Assembly (NCBI RefSeq): GCF_900101825.1
Contig: NZ_FNAG01000002.1
Span: 620,001-684,000, forward strand
Direction of reading: 5' to 3'
DNA length: 64,000 bases
Source of the DNA: Aquimonas voraii
GTDB taxonomy: Bacteria; Pseudomonadota; Gammaproteobacteria; Xanthomonadales; Xanthomonadaceae
Shown piece after piece: positions 1-12,122 of the stretch. The translations under genes and the position numbers were made by a program. The notes under the pieces are model-generated. The model made no database searches and was not told the DNA's origin. It worked only from the letters and a program-made list of their open reading frames with translations. The number at the start of each line of letters is the position of its first letter. Position 1 is the stretch's first letter.

Positions 1-3000
1 ATGCGTTCACGGTGCGCTCCACCGACTCGACCTCGCCGACTGCGCAGTTCGTGGATCGCAGCTACACCGGCACGGTGCAGAACCCGACGCTGGCGATCAG
101 CCCGGCGAGCGGAACCGCCATCCAGAGCGCACCGTTCTCGCAGACGCTCGCGATCACCGGCGGCGTCTCGCCGCACACCTGCCAACTGGAAACCGGCAGC
201 TTCCCGGCCGGCATCAGTGTGTCGAGCGCGTGCGTGATCAGCGGCACCACGGCGGCAGCGCCGGGCAACTATCCCGTCACCCTGCGGGTGACTGACGCCA
301 GTACCGCCAGTCCGCCGAATCCCTATTTTGAAGTCGAGAGCTACACCCTCACCGTCAGCCCGCCGCCAAGCGTGAGCATCTCGGTGTCGCCAGCCTCGGT
401 CAGTGAAGACGGTGTGACCAACCTGACCTTCACCCTGACCCGCAGTTTGAATCTGTCCTCGCCGACGGTGGTAAACATCAGCGGCTCCGGGACTGCGACC
501 TCGGGGGCGGACTACACCGGTGCGCCGGCCACGGTCACTATTCCGGCAGGCGCCACGACGGCCACCTTCACCATCGACCCGACGGTCGATGGCACGGTCG
601 AGCCCGATGAGACGGTCACCTTCTCGGTTGCCGCCGGTTCTGGCTACACGGTGGGCTCACCGTCAAGCGCCACCGCCACGATCCTCAACGACGACGTGCC
701 CAGCGTCACGATTACGGTGTCCCCTGCCGCTGTCGCGGAAGATGGCGCGTCCAACCTCGTCTACAGGTTCGCCCTGGACCAGTCGGCGTTCTCGTCGACC
801 AGCGTCAACTACACCATCGGCGGCACCGCCACCAATGGCACCGACTATGCGACGATCGCCTCGCCGATGGTTATCCCTGCCGGCGTCATCGCCATCACGA
901 TGGAGGTCAATCCCACCGCAGATGCCACCATCGAAGCCGACGAGACCGTCACCCTGACCCTCGCCGCCGGCACCGGCTATACCGTCGGCGTGCCCAACGC
1001 CGCCACCGGCACCATCCTCAATGACGATCTGCCGAGCCTGACGGTCAACGATGTCACTCTCAGCGAAGGAAACTCCGGGCTCACGGCTTTCACCTTCACG
1101 GTAGCCCTGAGTGCACCCGCCGGCCCGGGCGGCGTCATCTTCGACATCGCCACCGCCGACGGCACGGCCACCGCCGGCGTCGACTACGTTGCGCAAAGCC
1201 TGACCAGCCAGACCATTCCGGCCGGGAGCAGCACCTACCTCTTCGTCGTGCAGGCCAACGGCGACACGCTCAACGAGCTTGACGAAACCTTCTTCGTCAA
1301 CGTCACCAATGTGGTCAATGCGGTTGCGGCTGTCAGCCAGGGCCTCGGCACGATCAACAACGACGATCCGCAGCCCAGCTTGTCGATCGACGATGTGACC
1401 GTGGTCGAAGGCGACGGCGGCCAGACCAACGCGTTGTTCTCCGTGAGCCTGAGCGCCGCCAGCGGCCAGGCGGTCACCGTCAACTACGCCACCGCCGACG
1501 GCACCGCGACCCAACCCGCGGATTACGTCAATACCTTCGGCACACTGACCTTCGCCCCGGGCACGACCACGCAGCCTCTGATCGTCGCGGTGATCGGCGA
1601 GACCGTGCCCGAGGCGAACGAAACCTTCTTCGTGAACCTCAGCGGCGCGACGAACGCCACCATCGCGGACAACCAGGGCGTTGGCACGATCACCAACGAC
1701 GATGTGCCGGTGACGATCAGCCCGGCCACGCTGCCCAACGGCACGGTGGCAGCGGCCTACAGCCAGACCGTCACGGCCAGCGGCGGCGTCGCACCCTACA
1801 GCTTCGCGGTCACGGCGGGTTCGCCGCCTGCCGGTCTCACCCTGTCGCCGGGTGGTGTGCTGAGCGGCACCCCGACCGCGGGCGGAACTTTCAGCTTCAC
1901 CATCACCGCCACCGACACCAGCCCCTTCCCGGGTCCCTTCGCTGGCAGCCAGGCCTACACGCTGACCATCGCGCCGCCGACCATCGTGCTGCCGGCGGCC
2001 ACACTGGCGGGCGGTACGCTGGGCGCCCCGTACTCGGCCTCGATCACCGCGGCCTCAGGTGGCACCGCGCCCTATACGTATGCGGTCACGGCAGGCGCAT
2101 TGCCGGGCGGTTTGACGCTGAACCCCGGCACGGGCGCCATCACCGGAACACCGAGCGCACTGGGCACGTTCAACTTCAGCGTCACGGCGACCGACAGCAG
2201 CTCCGGCACCGGTCCGTACACTGCGACCCAGGCCTACTCCATCAGCGTGATCGATGTGCCGCCGGTTGCGGGTAACTCCGCCTTGACCGTGGCCTACAAC
2301 GCGCCTGCGACGAATGTGCCGCTCACCCTGAGCGGCGGGTCGGCAACGTCCCTCGCCCTCGGCACGCTGCCGACGCGCGGTACCGCTGTCGTGAGCGGAA
2401 CCACGATCACCTACCAGCCCACCGCGGGCTATGCCGGTGCGGACAGCTTCACCTACACCGCCACCAACAGCGGCGGCACGTCCGCGCCAGCGACGGTGAG
2501 CATCACGGTCCAGGATCCGGTGGTGACGATCACGCCGAGTGGCGGTTTCGCCGCCGCGGTCGCCGCGGCCTACACCCAGACCTTCACCTTCAATGGCGGT
2601 GCCCAGCCGTGGACGGCCTATCAGGTGGCAAACCTGCCAACGGGCCTGTCGATCACCGCCACGACCGCCAACAGCGTGACGATCTCCGGCACGCCGACCC
2701 AGGCGGGCAGCTTCAACCTCAATGTGTCCGCGACCGACAGCAGCACCGGCAACGGGCCGTTCTCGGTGGGTCAGGCCTTCACGCTCACCGTCGGCACCCC
2801 GACGCTGACGCTGGACCCGGTGGGTGCCAACCTCAGCGGTGCCTACAACACCGCGTTCACGCAGGTGTTCGCGGCCGCGGGCGGTGTCGGCCCCTACACC
2901 TATGCGATCACGGCCGGTGCGCTGCCGGCGGGCCTCAGCCTTTCGGGAGCGACGGTTTCCGGAACGCCCACGGCGTCCGGCAGCTTCAACTTCACCGTGA

Positions 3001-3977
3001 CCGCTACCGATACCGGCAGCACAGGGACGGGCAGTCCGTTCACGGTCAATCGCGCCTATACCCTGGACGTGGCGGCACCGACGATCACGCTGAATCCGGC
3101 CACCCTGCCGGCAGCCTCTGCGGCCAGCAGCTACAGCCAGAGCCTGAGTGCGAGCGGTGCGATCGCGCCGTACACGTTCTCCGTCTCGGCCGGGGCGCTG
3201 CCCGCGGGCCTCAGCCTGACGTCGGCAGGCGTCCTGTCCGGCACGCCGACGGCGGCGGGTACGTTCAACTTCACCGTGACCGCCAGCGACGCCAACGCCC
3301 AGACGGGCAGCCAGGCCTACACGCTCGTCGTGGGTGCGCCCACGCTCACCCTGCAGCCCTCGACTCTGCCCAATGGAACCGGCAGCGCGCCCTACAGCGC
3401 GCAGCTCACCGCCACCGGCGGCAACGCGCCCTACAGTTTCTCGCTGTCGGCAGGTGCTCTGCCGCCGGGTGTGACGCTGGCGACGGACGGCGCGATCAGC
3501 GGCACACCGACGGCGGCGGGCACCTTCAACTTCACCGCTTCGGTGACTGACAGCACGAGTGGCACGCCGGGCACGGTGACCCGTGCCTACACGGTGGAAG
3601 TGCTGGTGCCGACGATCGGCATCTCGACCACCGTGCCGACGATCTGGACCCTCAACCGTCCCTTCAGCCTCCAGCTGCAGGGCAGCGGCGGTGCTTTCCC
3701 CTACACCTTTGCTGTGGCCTCCGGGGCCTTGCCGGCGGGCGTCACCCTCAGTCCCTCGGGCCTGCTCTCGGGCATTCCGAACATCGCCGGCAACTACACG
3801 TTCACGGTGTCGGTGACGGACGCCAATGGCTTCAACGGCACGCAACAGATCCAGGTGGGGGTCTTCCGCCCGGCCGTCACGGTGCCCGCCAACAGCTTCG
3901 GTGGCCTGATCGGTCTGATCCTGCTGATGCTCGGCATGGGCGCCCTGGCGCTGCGCAGCGCGGGCCGCAGCGACTGA
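1..3977 (+). CDS. Giant secreted Calx-beta / putative Ig (He_PIG) repeat protein, 5' end outside window
   Basis: The reading frame is already open at position 3 and encodes Ig-like sequence, so the true start lies upstream; a GTG at 12 is probably not the start. About 1,320 residues are visible. One partial Ig-like domain is followed by four Calx-beta domains (about residues 120-560), each ending in a conserved NDD turn. Then come two putative-Ig (He_PIG) domains, one cadherin-like domain (about 760-845) and about five more He_PIG repeats, each with an SGTPT-type motif. The C-terminus has one hydrophobic segment (FGGLIGLILLMLGMGALAL) and a short Arg-containing tail, which looks like an envelope anchor or sorting signal, although no IPTL or PEP motif is seen. 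Calx-beta domains bind calcium in other proteins. A role in adhesion or matrix formation is inference. Confidence 0.85.
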   Translation, partial: AFTVRSTDSTSPTAQFVDRSYTGTVQNPTLAISPASGTAIQSAPFSQTLAITGGVSPHTCQLETGSFPAGISVSSACVISGTTAAAPGNYPVTLRVTDASTASPPNPYFEVESYTLTVSPPPSVSISVSPASVSEDGVTNLTFTLTRSLNLSSPTVVNISGSGTATSGADYTGAPATVTIPAGATTATFTIDPTVDGTVEPDETVTFSVAAGSGYTVGSPSSATATILNDDVPSVTITVSPAAVAEDGASNLVYRFALDQSAFSSTSVNYTIGGTATNGTDYATIASPMVIPAGVIAITMEVNPTADATIEADETVTLTLAAGTGYTVGVPNAATGTILNDDLPSLTVNDVTLSEGNSGLTAFTFTVALSAPAGPGGVIFDIATADGTATAGVDYVAQSLTSQTIPAGSSTYLFVVQANGDTLNELDETFFVNVTNVVNAVAAVSQGLGTINNDDPQPSLSIDDVTVVEGDGGQTNALFSVSLSAASGQAVTVNYATADGTATQPADYVNTFGTLTFAPGTTTQPLIVAVIGETVPEANETFFVNLSGATNATIADNQGVGTITNDDVPVTISPATLPNGTVAAAYSQTVTASGGVAPYSFAVTAGSPPAGLTLSPGGVLSGTPTAGGTFSFTITATDTSPFPGPFAGSQAYTLTIAPPTIVLPAATLAGGTLGAPYSASITAASGGTAPYTYAVTAGALPGGLTLNPGTGAITGTPSALGTFNFSVTATDSSSGTGPYTATQAYSISVIDVPPVAGNSALTVAYNAPATNVPLTLSGGSATSLALGTLPTRGTAVVSGTTITYQPTAGYAGADSFTYTATNSGGTSAPATVSITVQDPVVTITPSGGFAAAVAAAYTQTFTFNGGAQPWTAYQVANLPTGLSITATTANSVTISGTPTQAGSFNLNVSATDSSTGNGPFSVGQAFTLTVGTPTLTLDPVGANLSGAYNTAFTQVFAAAGGVGPYTYAITAGALPAGLSLSGATVSGTPTASGSFNFTVTATDTGSTGTGSPFTVNRAYTLDVAAPTITLNPATLPAASAASSYSQSLSASGAIAPYTFSVSAGALPAGLSLTSAGVLSGTPTAAGTFNFTVTASDANAQTGSQAYTLVVGAPTLTLQPSTLPNGTGSAPYSAQLTATGGNAPYSFSLSAGALPPGVTLATDGAISGTPTAAGTFNFTASVTDSTSGTPGTVTRAYTVEVLVPTIGISTTVPTIWTLNRPFSLQLQGSGGAFPYTFAVASGALPAGVTLSPSGLLSGIPNIAGNYTFTVSVTDANGFNGTQQIQVGVFRPAVTVPANSFGGLIGLILLMLGMGALALRSAGRSD

Positions 3978-3986
3978 GGCAATCCC

Positions 3987-4014
3987 GGGCGCCGGCCTTC
4001 GCGGGCCGGCGCCC
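3987..4014 (+). terminator. GC-rich hairpin behind the Calx-beta gene
   Basis: A perfect 11-bp inverted repeat (gggcgccggcc / ggccggcgccc) with a 6-nt loop starts nine bases after the stop codon. There is no T-run, so termination is likely but not certain. It also lies downstream of greB on the other strand. Confidence 0.6.
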
Positions 4015-4075
4015 CTGCCATCGGGGGGCGAGCTGCGCGCGAGTCGAGTGCGTGGACGCGGCTCGGGGTGCGGGT

Positions 4076-4585
4076 TCAGTCAGGGGCCTGGTAGCGCACG
4101 TCCAGCACGACGAAGCGCACGCGTCCGCCGGGCAGCGGGGCCTCGAACTCGTCGTCGATGCGCTTCTTCAACGCGGCCCGCGCCAGCGGTGAGTCGATGC
4201 TGATCCAGCCGCGCGCCGCATCGGTTTCATCCGGGCCGACGATTCGGTAGCGCAGGACCTCGCCGTCCTCGACGCGTTCAAGCTCGATCCATGCGCCGAA
4301 GAAGATCGCTTCCGGATCGGCCGGCCGACCTTCGGCCACCTTCAGGGCTTCCAGTCGCTTGCTCAGGTAGCGGACACGCCGGTCGATCTCCCCGAGCTGC
4401 TTCTTGCGGTAGGTGTATTCGGCGTTCTCGCTGCGATCGCCCTCGGCGGCGGCGGCGGCCAGCGCCTTGACCACCTCGGGGCGCTTCTCGCGCCAGAGAT
4501 GGTTCAACTCCGCGCGCAGGGCTTCGAAGCCCTCGCGGGTGATGATCGGCGTGGAGCCGGGGGCAGGGGGGCGCCAGCGGGACAT
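4076..4585 (-). CDS. greB: Transcription elongation factor GreB
   Basis: This 169-residue protein is of GreA/GreB type. The N-terminal coiled coil (about residues 15-85) contains the conserved stretch [20 protein letters not shown], whose acidic tip acts in transcript cleavage. The C-terminal FKBP-like domain contains the family's [16 protein letters not shown] segment (here [19 protein letters not shown]). GreB binds stalled RNA polymerase through the secondary channel and stimulates cleavage of backtracked RNA. The YTYRKKQL form and the length of about 170 residues fit GreB better than GreA. The gene is monocistronic and convergent with the Calx-beta gene. Confidence 0.93.
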   Translation of the reverse strand: MSRWRPPAPGSTPIITREGFEALRAELNHLWREKRPEVVKALAAAAAEGDRSENAEYTYRKKQLGEIDRRVRYLSKRLEALKVAEGRPADPEAIFFGAWIELERVEDGEVLRYRIVGPDETDAARGWISIDSPLARAALKKRIDDEFEAPLPGGRVRFVVLDVRYQAPD

Positions 4586-4705
4586 GGGCTCGGTCGAGGG
4601 TGTCTGGGCCCGCCATTTTCGCGGGGTCTGCCGCTGCTGTCAGCGTTCCGAAGGCCGGCGATCTGCTGCACACTCGGGCGATGTGCCTCGCCGAGTGACT
4701 GCCCC

Positions 4706-5104
4706 ATGCCGCGTCCGATTCTCGATGAATCCCAACTGCACCCCGCGATCCGCGAACGCGTCGCCCGCCTGCACGCCGATCTGCTGGACGAAGTCAGGGC
4801 GGCAGCGGCGCATTCGCCCGTGCTGGTCATCGGCATGGCCGGCAACCCCTTCGTCGGGCGCGCGCGCCGCGCGCTCGGACGCGCCGGGGTGGAACACCGT
4901 TATCTGGGCTATGGCGGCTACCTCTCGCAGTGGCGCCGCCGCAATGCCCTGAAGATGTGGACGGGCTGGCCGACCTTTCCCATGGTGTTCGTGCGCGGCC
5001 AGCTCGTCGGCGGCGCTACCGACCTTGAAGCCCTGATCGCCAACGGCGAGCTCGCAAGTCTGCTGGCCGCGCCGGCGGCGGACGCGGGTGCGCCACGGGT
5101 GTAA
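4706..5104 (+). CDS. Glutaredoxin-fold protein lacking all cysteines
   Basis: The most likely start is the ATG at 4706; the frame is open farther upstream but that part reads as non-coding. The 132-residue product has a glutaredoxin-like fold. A beta strand VLVIGMAGNPF precedes the position where CPYC would be expected, followed by a helix RARRAL, the glutathione-binding-type TFP motif (WPTFPMVFVRGQLVGGATD) and a terminal helix. The active-site CxxC is replaced by NPFV and the protein contains no cysteine, so ordinary thiol-disulfide chemistry is impossible. It may be a glutathione- or protein-binding relative. Assignment to the fold is firm; the function is unknown. Confidence 0.75.
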   Translation: MPRPILDESQLHPAIRERVARLHADLLDEVRAAAAHSPVLVIGMAGNPFVGRARRALGRAGVEHRYLGYGGYLSQWRRRNALKMWTGWPTFPMVFVRGQLVGGATDLEALIANGELASLLAAPAADAGAPRV

Positions 5105-5253
5105 CGAGCGCAGCGCCCACACCCCTCGCTGCGACCGCCATCCGCGTGCGGGTGGAGCAGGGGCCGAGTCTTTGCTCCAGCGCGAGGGCGCAGCCTCTGG
5201 CGAGTATCCGCGCGGTGATTCGCCGCGGCTTTCGCGCACAGGCAGGAGCATGC

Positions 5254-6408
5254 ATGACCCAACGCGAGCACGAGCCGACCCGCCCCCTCTGGACCGCCGC
5301 CGACCTGCGCGCACTGGCTCTGCTGCTGCACCGTGGCAGCGGAGGGGTGATCGACATCACCGAGGGTCTGCACCAGTCGGTGCGGCGAACCCTGGGCCTG
5401 TCCGCCGGCGCCAGCCCCGATCGCTGCGGCGGTCTGAGCGGTCGGGTCTATGCGGCCGTGAGGCACGGCCACGGCCTGTTGGGGCGCGGTCTGGAGCTGA
5501 TCGCGCGCTATCCGGAGCGCGGACCGCATCCGAGTGCGGCGATGCAGGCCGCGGACCCGCGGCGCCTGGCTTGGCTGGCAGCATTGAATGGCGTTTGCGG
5601 AGACCAGCTGGAGCTCATGGAGAGCCCGCTGGCGATCCGGCCAAGCCTGCGGATCGGTTCGGCGCCAGCGGAGGTCGCCCAGGCCCCATCGCATCTGCTG
5701 GTGCTGGTCCATGGCCTGTGCATGAACGACCTGCAGTGGAGCGGGCGCGGCGATGCCGGTCACGGCGCCGTGCTGGCCGAGGCCCTGGGCGCGCTGCCGG
5801 TCTACTTCCGTTACAACAGCGGTCTTGCGATCGAGCGCAATGGCGGCCTGCTGTCGGAGGCGCTGGAGGGTCTGCTGCGCACGCTGCCGCAGCCGCCGGT
5901 GCGTATCAGCCTGATCGGTCACAGCATGGGCGGGCTGGTGGCGCGCAGCGCCGAACTGCAGGCCCGCCAATCCGACCTGCCGTGGCGCCGCGCGCTGCGC
6001 GATCTCGTGCTGCTGGGAACGCCCAACGAGGGGGCGCCGCTTGAGCGCATGGGGCGCGCCTTCCAGAGCACGCTCGCGCGGATTCCCTACGCGCAGCACT
6101 TCCGTCGAGTGGGCGCGATGCGCAGCCGCGGCATCCTCGATCTTGGCGAGGGCAGGGTGCTGGGCGACGGCTCCGCGCCGCTGGCGACCGATCTGAGCTG
6201 CCTCGTGGTGGCCGCGCAGCTGGGCAAACCGGGGACGGGCGCCGCGGCGCGCTGGCTGGGGGATGGTCTGGTGCCGGTGGATAGCGCGCTGGGCGGCACG
6301 GCGCTGGGGCGTGCCGCGGATCGTGAGCTGCTCCTTCCCCGCACTGGACATCTGCAGCTCCTGCAGTCCGAGACGGTTCGCCGCGCGCTGATCGATTGGC
6401 TGCGTTGA
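5254..6408 (+). CDS. Alpha/beta hydrolase (PGAP1/lipase-like)
   Basis: Start at ATG 5254, preceded by GGAG; upstream in-frame codons lack a ribosome binding site. The 384-residue protein has an N-terminal helical region of about 140 residues. It is followed by an alpha/beta-hydrolase core: the strand LLVLVHGLCMND carries the oxyanion HG motif, and LIGHSMGGLVARSA is the nucleophile elbow (GHSMG, serine nucleophile). A later GTPNEGAPLERMG segment is typical of PGAP1/lipase-type esterases, and the catalytic His is probably in TGHLQLL near the C-terminus. No signal peptide is obvious, so it is probably cytoplasmic or peripheral. The substrate is unknown. Confidence 0.82.
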   Translation: MTQREHEPTRPLWTAADLRALALLLHRGSGGVIDITEGLHQSVRRTLGLSAGASPDRCGGLSGRVYAAVRHGHGLLGRGLELIARYPERGPHPSAAMQAADPRRLAWLAALNGVCGDQLELMESPLAIRPSLRIGSAPAEVAQAPSHLLVLVHGLCMNDLQWSGRGDAGHGAVLAEALGALPVYFRYNSGLAIERNGGLLSEALEGLLRTLPQPPVRISLIGHSMGGLVARSAELQARQSDLPWRRALRDLVLLGTPNEGAPLERMGRAFQSTLARIPYAQHFRRVGAMRSRGILDLGEGRVLGDGSAPLATDLSCLVVAAQLGKPGTGAAARWLGDGLVPVDSALGGTALGRAADRELLLPRTGHLQLLQSETVRRALIDWLR

Positions 6409-6553
6409 AGCCGGCCAAGCGCGAATGGCTGCCGCCGTCGGCAGGGTGGCGGTGCTCCACGGCGACGCGATCAGTGAACAGCGTCAGCCCGCGTCGAGGC
6501 CCCGGCGGGTGACAGTGCGATCGTATCGTCGAGCGGCTCGGCAGAGCGCTCGA

Positions 6554-7120
6554 TCAGCGATCCAGCGCGGCAGCTGCGGTGCCGACCACTTCCCGATCCG
6601 TCGCGTCCGCCCGCGTCCAGGCCACTTCCAGCCGCCACAGTTGATGCCCGTCCTCCTGGGTGAACGGCTCGACGCGCGTGAATCCGATCGCTTCCAGCAG
6701 CTTCAGCGAGGCGGCGTTGTCGGTCTGGCAAATCGCGAGCAGCGAGGGCAGCCGAAGCTGCTCGCGGGCGAAGTCGAGGCTGGCCTGCGCAGCCTCGCGG
6801 GCATAGCCGGCACCCCAGAACTCGGGCAGGAAGGCGAAGCCCAGATCCGGCCCCGGCAGGCTGTCGCGGCGGACCAGTCCGCACAGGCCCATGGGCGTCC
6901 GGTCATCGATGCGGCTGATGCGCCAGAGGCCGTAGCCGCACTCGCGATAAAGCCGGCGCGGGCCGTCCTCGATGTAGCGGATCGCATCCTCACGGCTGCG
7001 CACGCCGCGGTCGCCGATGTAGCGCAGCCAACCCTCGCTGTTGGTCAGGCGCAGGATGAAGTCGGCATCGTCGGGGTCGAGCTCGTCGAAGCGCAGGCGC
7101 GGACTGGTGGGGCAGGGCAT
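6554..7120 (-). CDS. GNAT-family N-acetyltransferase (RimJ/RimL-like)
   Basis: Start chosen at ATG 7120, which has GGAG eight bases upstream; a further in-frame ATG at 7183 has no ribosome binding site. The 188-residue product reads as a RimJ/RimL-type acetyltransferase. The N-terminal LRFDELDPDDADFILRL is followed by a GLCGLVRRDSLPGPDLGFAF core, the acetyl-CoA binding loop EFWGAGYAREAAQASL, and the NAASLKLLEAIGF helix. Such enzymes move acetyl from acetyl-CoA to an amine of a protein, antibiotic or metabolite; the acceptor cannot be inferred. It is divergently transcribed from tadA. Confidence 0.82.
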   Translation of the reverse strand: MPCPTSPRLRFDELDPDDADFILRLTNSEGWLRYIGDRGVRSREDAIRYIEDGPRRLYRECGYGLWRISRIDDRTPMGLCGLVRRDSLPGPDLGFAFLPEFWGAGYAREAAQASLDFAREQLRLPSLLAICQTDNAASLKLLEAIGFTRVEPFTQEDGHQLWRLEVAWTRADATDREVVGTAAAALDR

Positions 7121-7230
7121 GGCGGGATCTCCATCTCTGCGTGCAGGACAGCAGTCGATTGCGAGCGGCGCAAGTCCCGGCATTCACGGCGGGCGCGCGA
7201 CAGGGGACAATGCGCGTCCGCTGCGCCTGA

Positions 7231-8360
<1,130 letters not shown>

Positions 8361-8370
8361 GGCCCGCCGC

Positions 8371-9195
8371 TCAGCCGATCAGGCCTTCGAACTCGGCGGC
8401 CAGTTCGCGCGGGCTGGGCATGTCTTCGAGCACGGCCTCATCGAGCTGCAGCGCATCCAGCACCTGTGCCGGCACCGTGCCGGCGATCTCGTCCGGCTCA
8501 AGCCCATTTTCGTCGCAGCGGGCGCGCCAGGCGGCGACGTGGATGACCGCCGCGAGGCGGTCGAATTCGGCCAGCTCCAGCGGTTCATTCCAGGCCTTCA
8601 GCGCAGCCGGATAGGCATTGGGGAAGCGCCACAGTTCGGCGAGGCGCGCACCCACCTGCGGGAAGCTGTAGCCGAAGGAATGACGCTCGACGTCGCTGCG
8701 CCGCGGATCGAAGCCGCCCGCCACACGCGCCACGGCCAGCATCTTCTCCGGCATAGCGGCATGCATCACCAACTGACCGATGGCGTGCATCAGACCGACG
8801 GTGAAGGCCTGGTTGGGGTCGACGCCGGCCGGCTTGGCCAGCCAGCGGCCGATCACCGCCGCTTTCAGGCTGTAGCGCCAGAACGCGGCGAGGTCGAGGC
8901 CCGGAATCGGCCGGAAGCTGCTGGTGAGGCCCGCGCTGATCACCAGGGTGCGCACGGTCGAGAAGCCCAGCATGCGCAGCGCGTCGTCGATGGTGCCGAT
9001 CGGCCGCGGCGGGTGGTAATAGGCGGAGTTCGCCAGCCGCAGCAGGCGCGCCGACAGCACCGGGTCGGCCGCGATCTTGGGCGCGAGCTCGCCGATCAGC
9101 ACGTTGTCGTCGTCGAGGCTGCTGATCAACTCCTGGACCACCTTGGGCACCGTCGGCAGGGCGCTGGCGTGGTCGAAGAGGGCGTCGAACTGCAT
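8371..9195 (-). CDS. HDOD-domain signalling protein
   Basis: Start ATG 9195, with GGAG six bases upstream; the frame is open farther upstream without translation signals. The 274-residue protein is almost entirely one HDOD domain. LPTVPKVVQELISSLDDDN starts it, the ARLLRLANSAYY helix is typical (related to, but lacking the metal ligands of, HD phosphohydrolases), and IDDALRMLGFSTVRTLVI follows. HDOD proteins act as non-enzymatic adaptors in c-di-GMP, motility and stress signalling. It lies convergent with orn and directly downstream of the GspE-like ATPase gene, 40 bp apart on the same strand, so the two may be co-transcribed. Confidence 0.88.
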   Translation of the reverse strand: MQFDALFDHASALPTVPKVVQELISSLDDDNVLIGELAPKIAADPVLSARLLRLANSAYYHPPRPIGTIDDALRMLGFSTVRTLVISAGLTSSFRPIPGLDLAAFWRYSLKAAVIGRWLAKPAGVDPNQAFTVGLMHAIGQLVMHAAMPEKMLAVARVAGGFDPRRSDVERHSFGYSFPQVGARLAELWRFPNAYPAALKAWNEPLELAEFDRLAAVIHVAAWRARCDENGLEPDEIAGTVPAQVLDALQLDEAVLEDMPSPRELAAEFEGLIG

Positions 9196-9235
9196 GCAGG
9201 ACTCCGGCAGGAAGCGTGGCGACAAGCCCGCGAGT

Positions 9236-10930
<1,695 letters not shown>

Positions 10931-11009
10931 CACCAGCTTCCCCTGTGCGCAGCCGATGCTGCCAGCCGTGCCAGTCTGCCCACAGTGGTGGACACGCGCT
11001 TGACTGCGA

Positions 11010-12122
11010 TCAGACGCTGAGGTCGATCTGCTGCACCACGCCGGCGGTGGCCGCCGTGCTCAGGTAGAGCGAGGTACTGCGCACCTGGCCGAGATCGCTG
11101 TTGTTCGCGCCGCGCAGCTCGAAGGCGCTGCTGATCGGGCGCAGGCTGATCGCCGCCACCCCGGCCTCCTCAAGCGTCAGCAGTTGGCTGCCGTTGCGCC
11201 GCTCCTCTTCCTCGCGCGAGCGCTTGCCGGTTTCCGGTGCGGTGGGGTCGGGCATCCAGACCCGCAGCCGGCCGAAGATCGTGTCGCCCGAGTCGATCCA
11301 GCCGTTGCCGTCGGAATCGAAGGCCAGAAGCTCGCCGAAGCCATCGCCGGTCTTGGCGCCGAACAGCTCGCTGCCGTCGTTGACGCGGCCATCGACGTTG
11401 CGGTCGAAGGCGAGGAAGCCGCTGCCCGAGCGCAGCATCGGCAGGGCCTCGGTCTGGCCGTCGGCATCGAGGTCGAACGCGAAGCGCTGATCGCTGAGCT
11501 GGGCGGCGCGGCCGTCGAAGTTGATCACCAGCGGGTCCTTGCGCTGGGCGGCAGCGCCGGCCTGCAGGCGCAGCTCGACGGTCTCGCTGTAGGCGCGTTC
11601 CATCGACAGGTCGAGCGAGAAGCGGATGCGCGCGCCATCGGCGGTCAGCACCTCGCCCTGCGCGCTGACCGAGGTGCGTTCGTACTCACTGCGGGTGGCG
11701 CGGTACTGGTAGTCGAGGCTGAAACCGGGGTCGGACTCGGCGGGCGCGGGGGGCGGGCTTGCCGATGCGCTGGCGGCCGGCTGGGTCGAATCGGTGCCAC
11801 CCGACGCGTTCAACTGGCTGGCGTCGAAGAGTTTGACCGGCCGCCCGGTGAGCGTCTCGATCAGGCGGATCAGCAGGCTCAGGTTGGGATCGTTGCGCGC
11901 GCCCGCTTCATCGGTGGCGGCGACTTCTTCCGGCGCCAGCAGCGGCGACTCTCCAGCGCCGACCTGCAGGGCCAGCTCACGCCCGCGCGCCGACAGCTCG
12001 ACCTCGGGCCGCGCCTGCGCGGGGGACGGGCCGATCCGCAGATCCAGCCGCTCCTCACGGGTTTCCGTTTGCCGGAATTCGCGCGCGGAAGCGAGCTGCA
12101 GTTCGGTGGCGACAATGCGCAT
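11010..12122 (-). CDS. Unrecognised protein with EF-hand-like calcium loops
   Basis: Start ATG 12122 with GAGGAG upstream. The 370-residue protein is not recognised as a named family. The N-terminal half is low-complexity, rich in Glu, Ala, Ser and Pro. From about residue 185 the chain contains three D-x-[DN]-x-[DN]-G type loops (DLDADGQTE, DRNVDGRVN, DSDGNGWID) as in EF-hand or dockerin-like calcium sites, including the characteristic DGSELFG segment. No signal peptide is obvious. A calcium-dependent structural or exported role is inference. It is divergent from the acyl-CoA dehydrogenase gene. Confidence 0.75.
   Translation of the reverse strand: MRIVATELQLASAREFRQTETREERLDLRIGPSPAQARPEVELSARGRELALQVGAGESPLLAPEEVAATDEAGARNDPNLSLLIRLIETLTGRPVKLFDASQLNASGGTDSTQPAASASASPPPAPAESDPGFSLDYQYRATRSEYERTSVSAQGEVLTADGARIRFSLDLSMERAYSETVELRLQAGAAAQRKDPLVINFDGRAAQLSDQRFAFDLDADGQTEALPMLRSGSGFLAFDRNVDGRVNDGSELFGAKTGDGFGELLAFDSDGNGWIDSGDTIFGRLRVWMPDPTAPETGKRSREEEERRNGSQLLTLEEAGVAAISLRPISSAFELRGANNSDLGQVRSTSLYLSTAATAGVVQQIDLSV

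Noticed and set aside
360..1710. Possible direct-repeat array of CRISPR type
   Set aside because: The periodic similarity is the Calx-beta domain repeat in a coding frame; there are no short identical repeats with unique spacers.
2055..3845. A 596-codon minus-strand reading frame opposite the Ig-repeat gene
   Set aside because: Arg/Gly/Asp-rich shadow of a repetitive gene.
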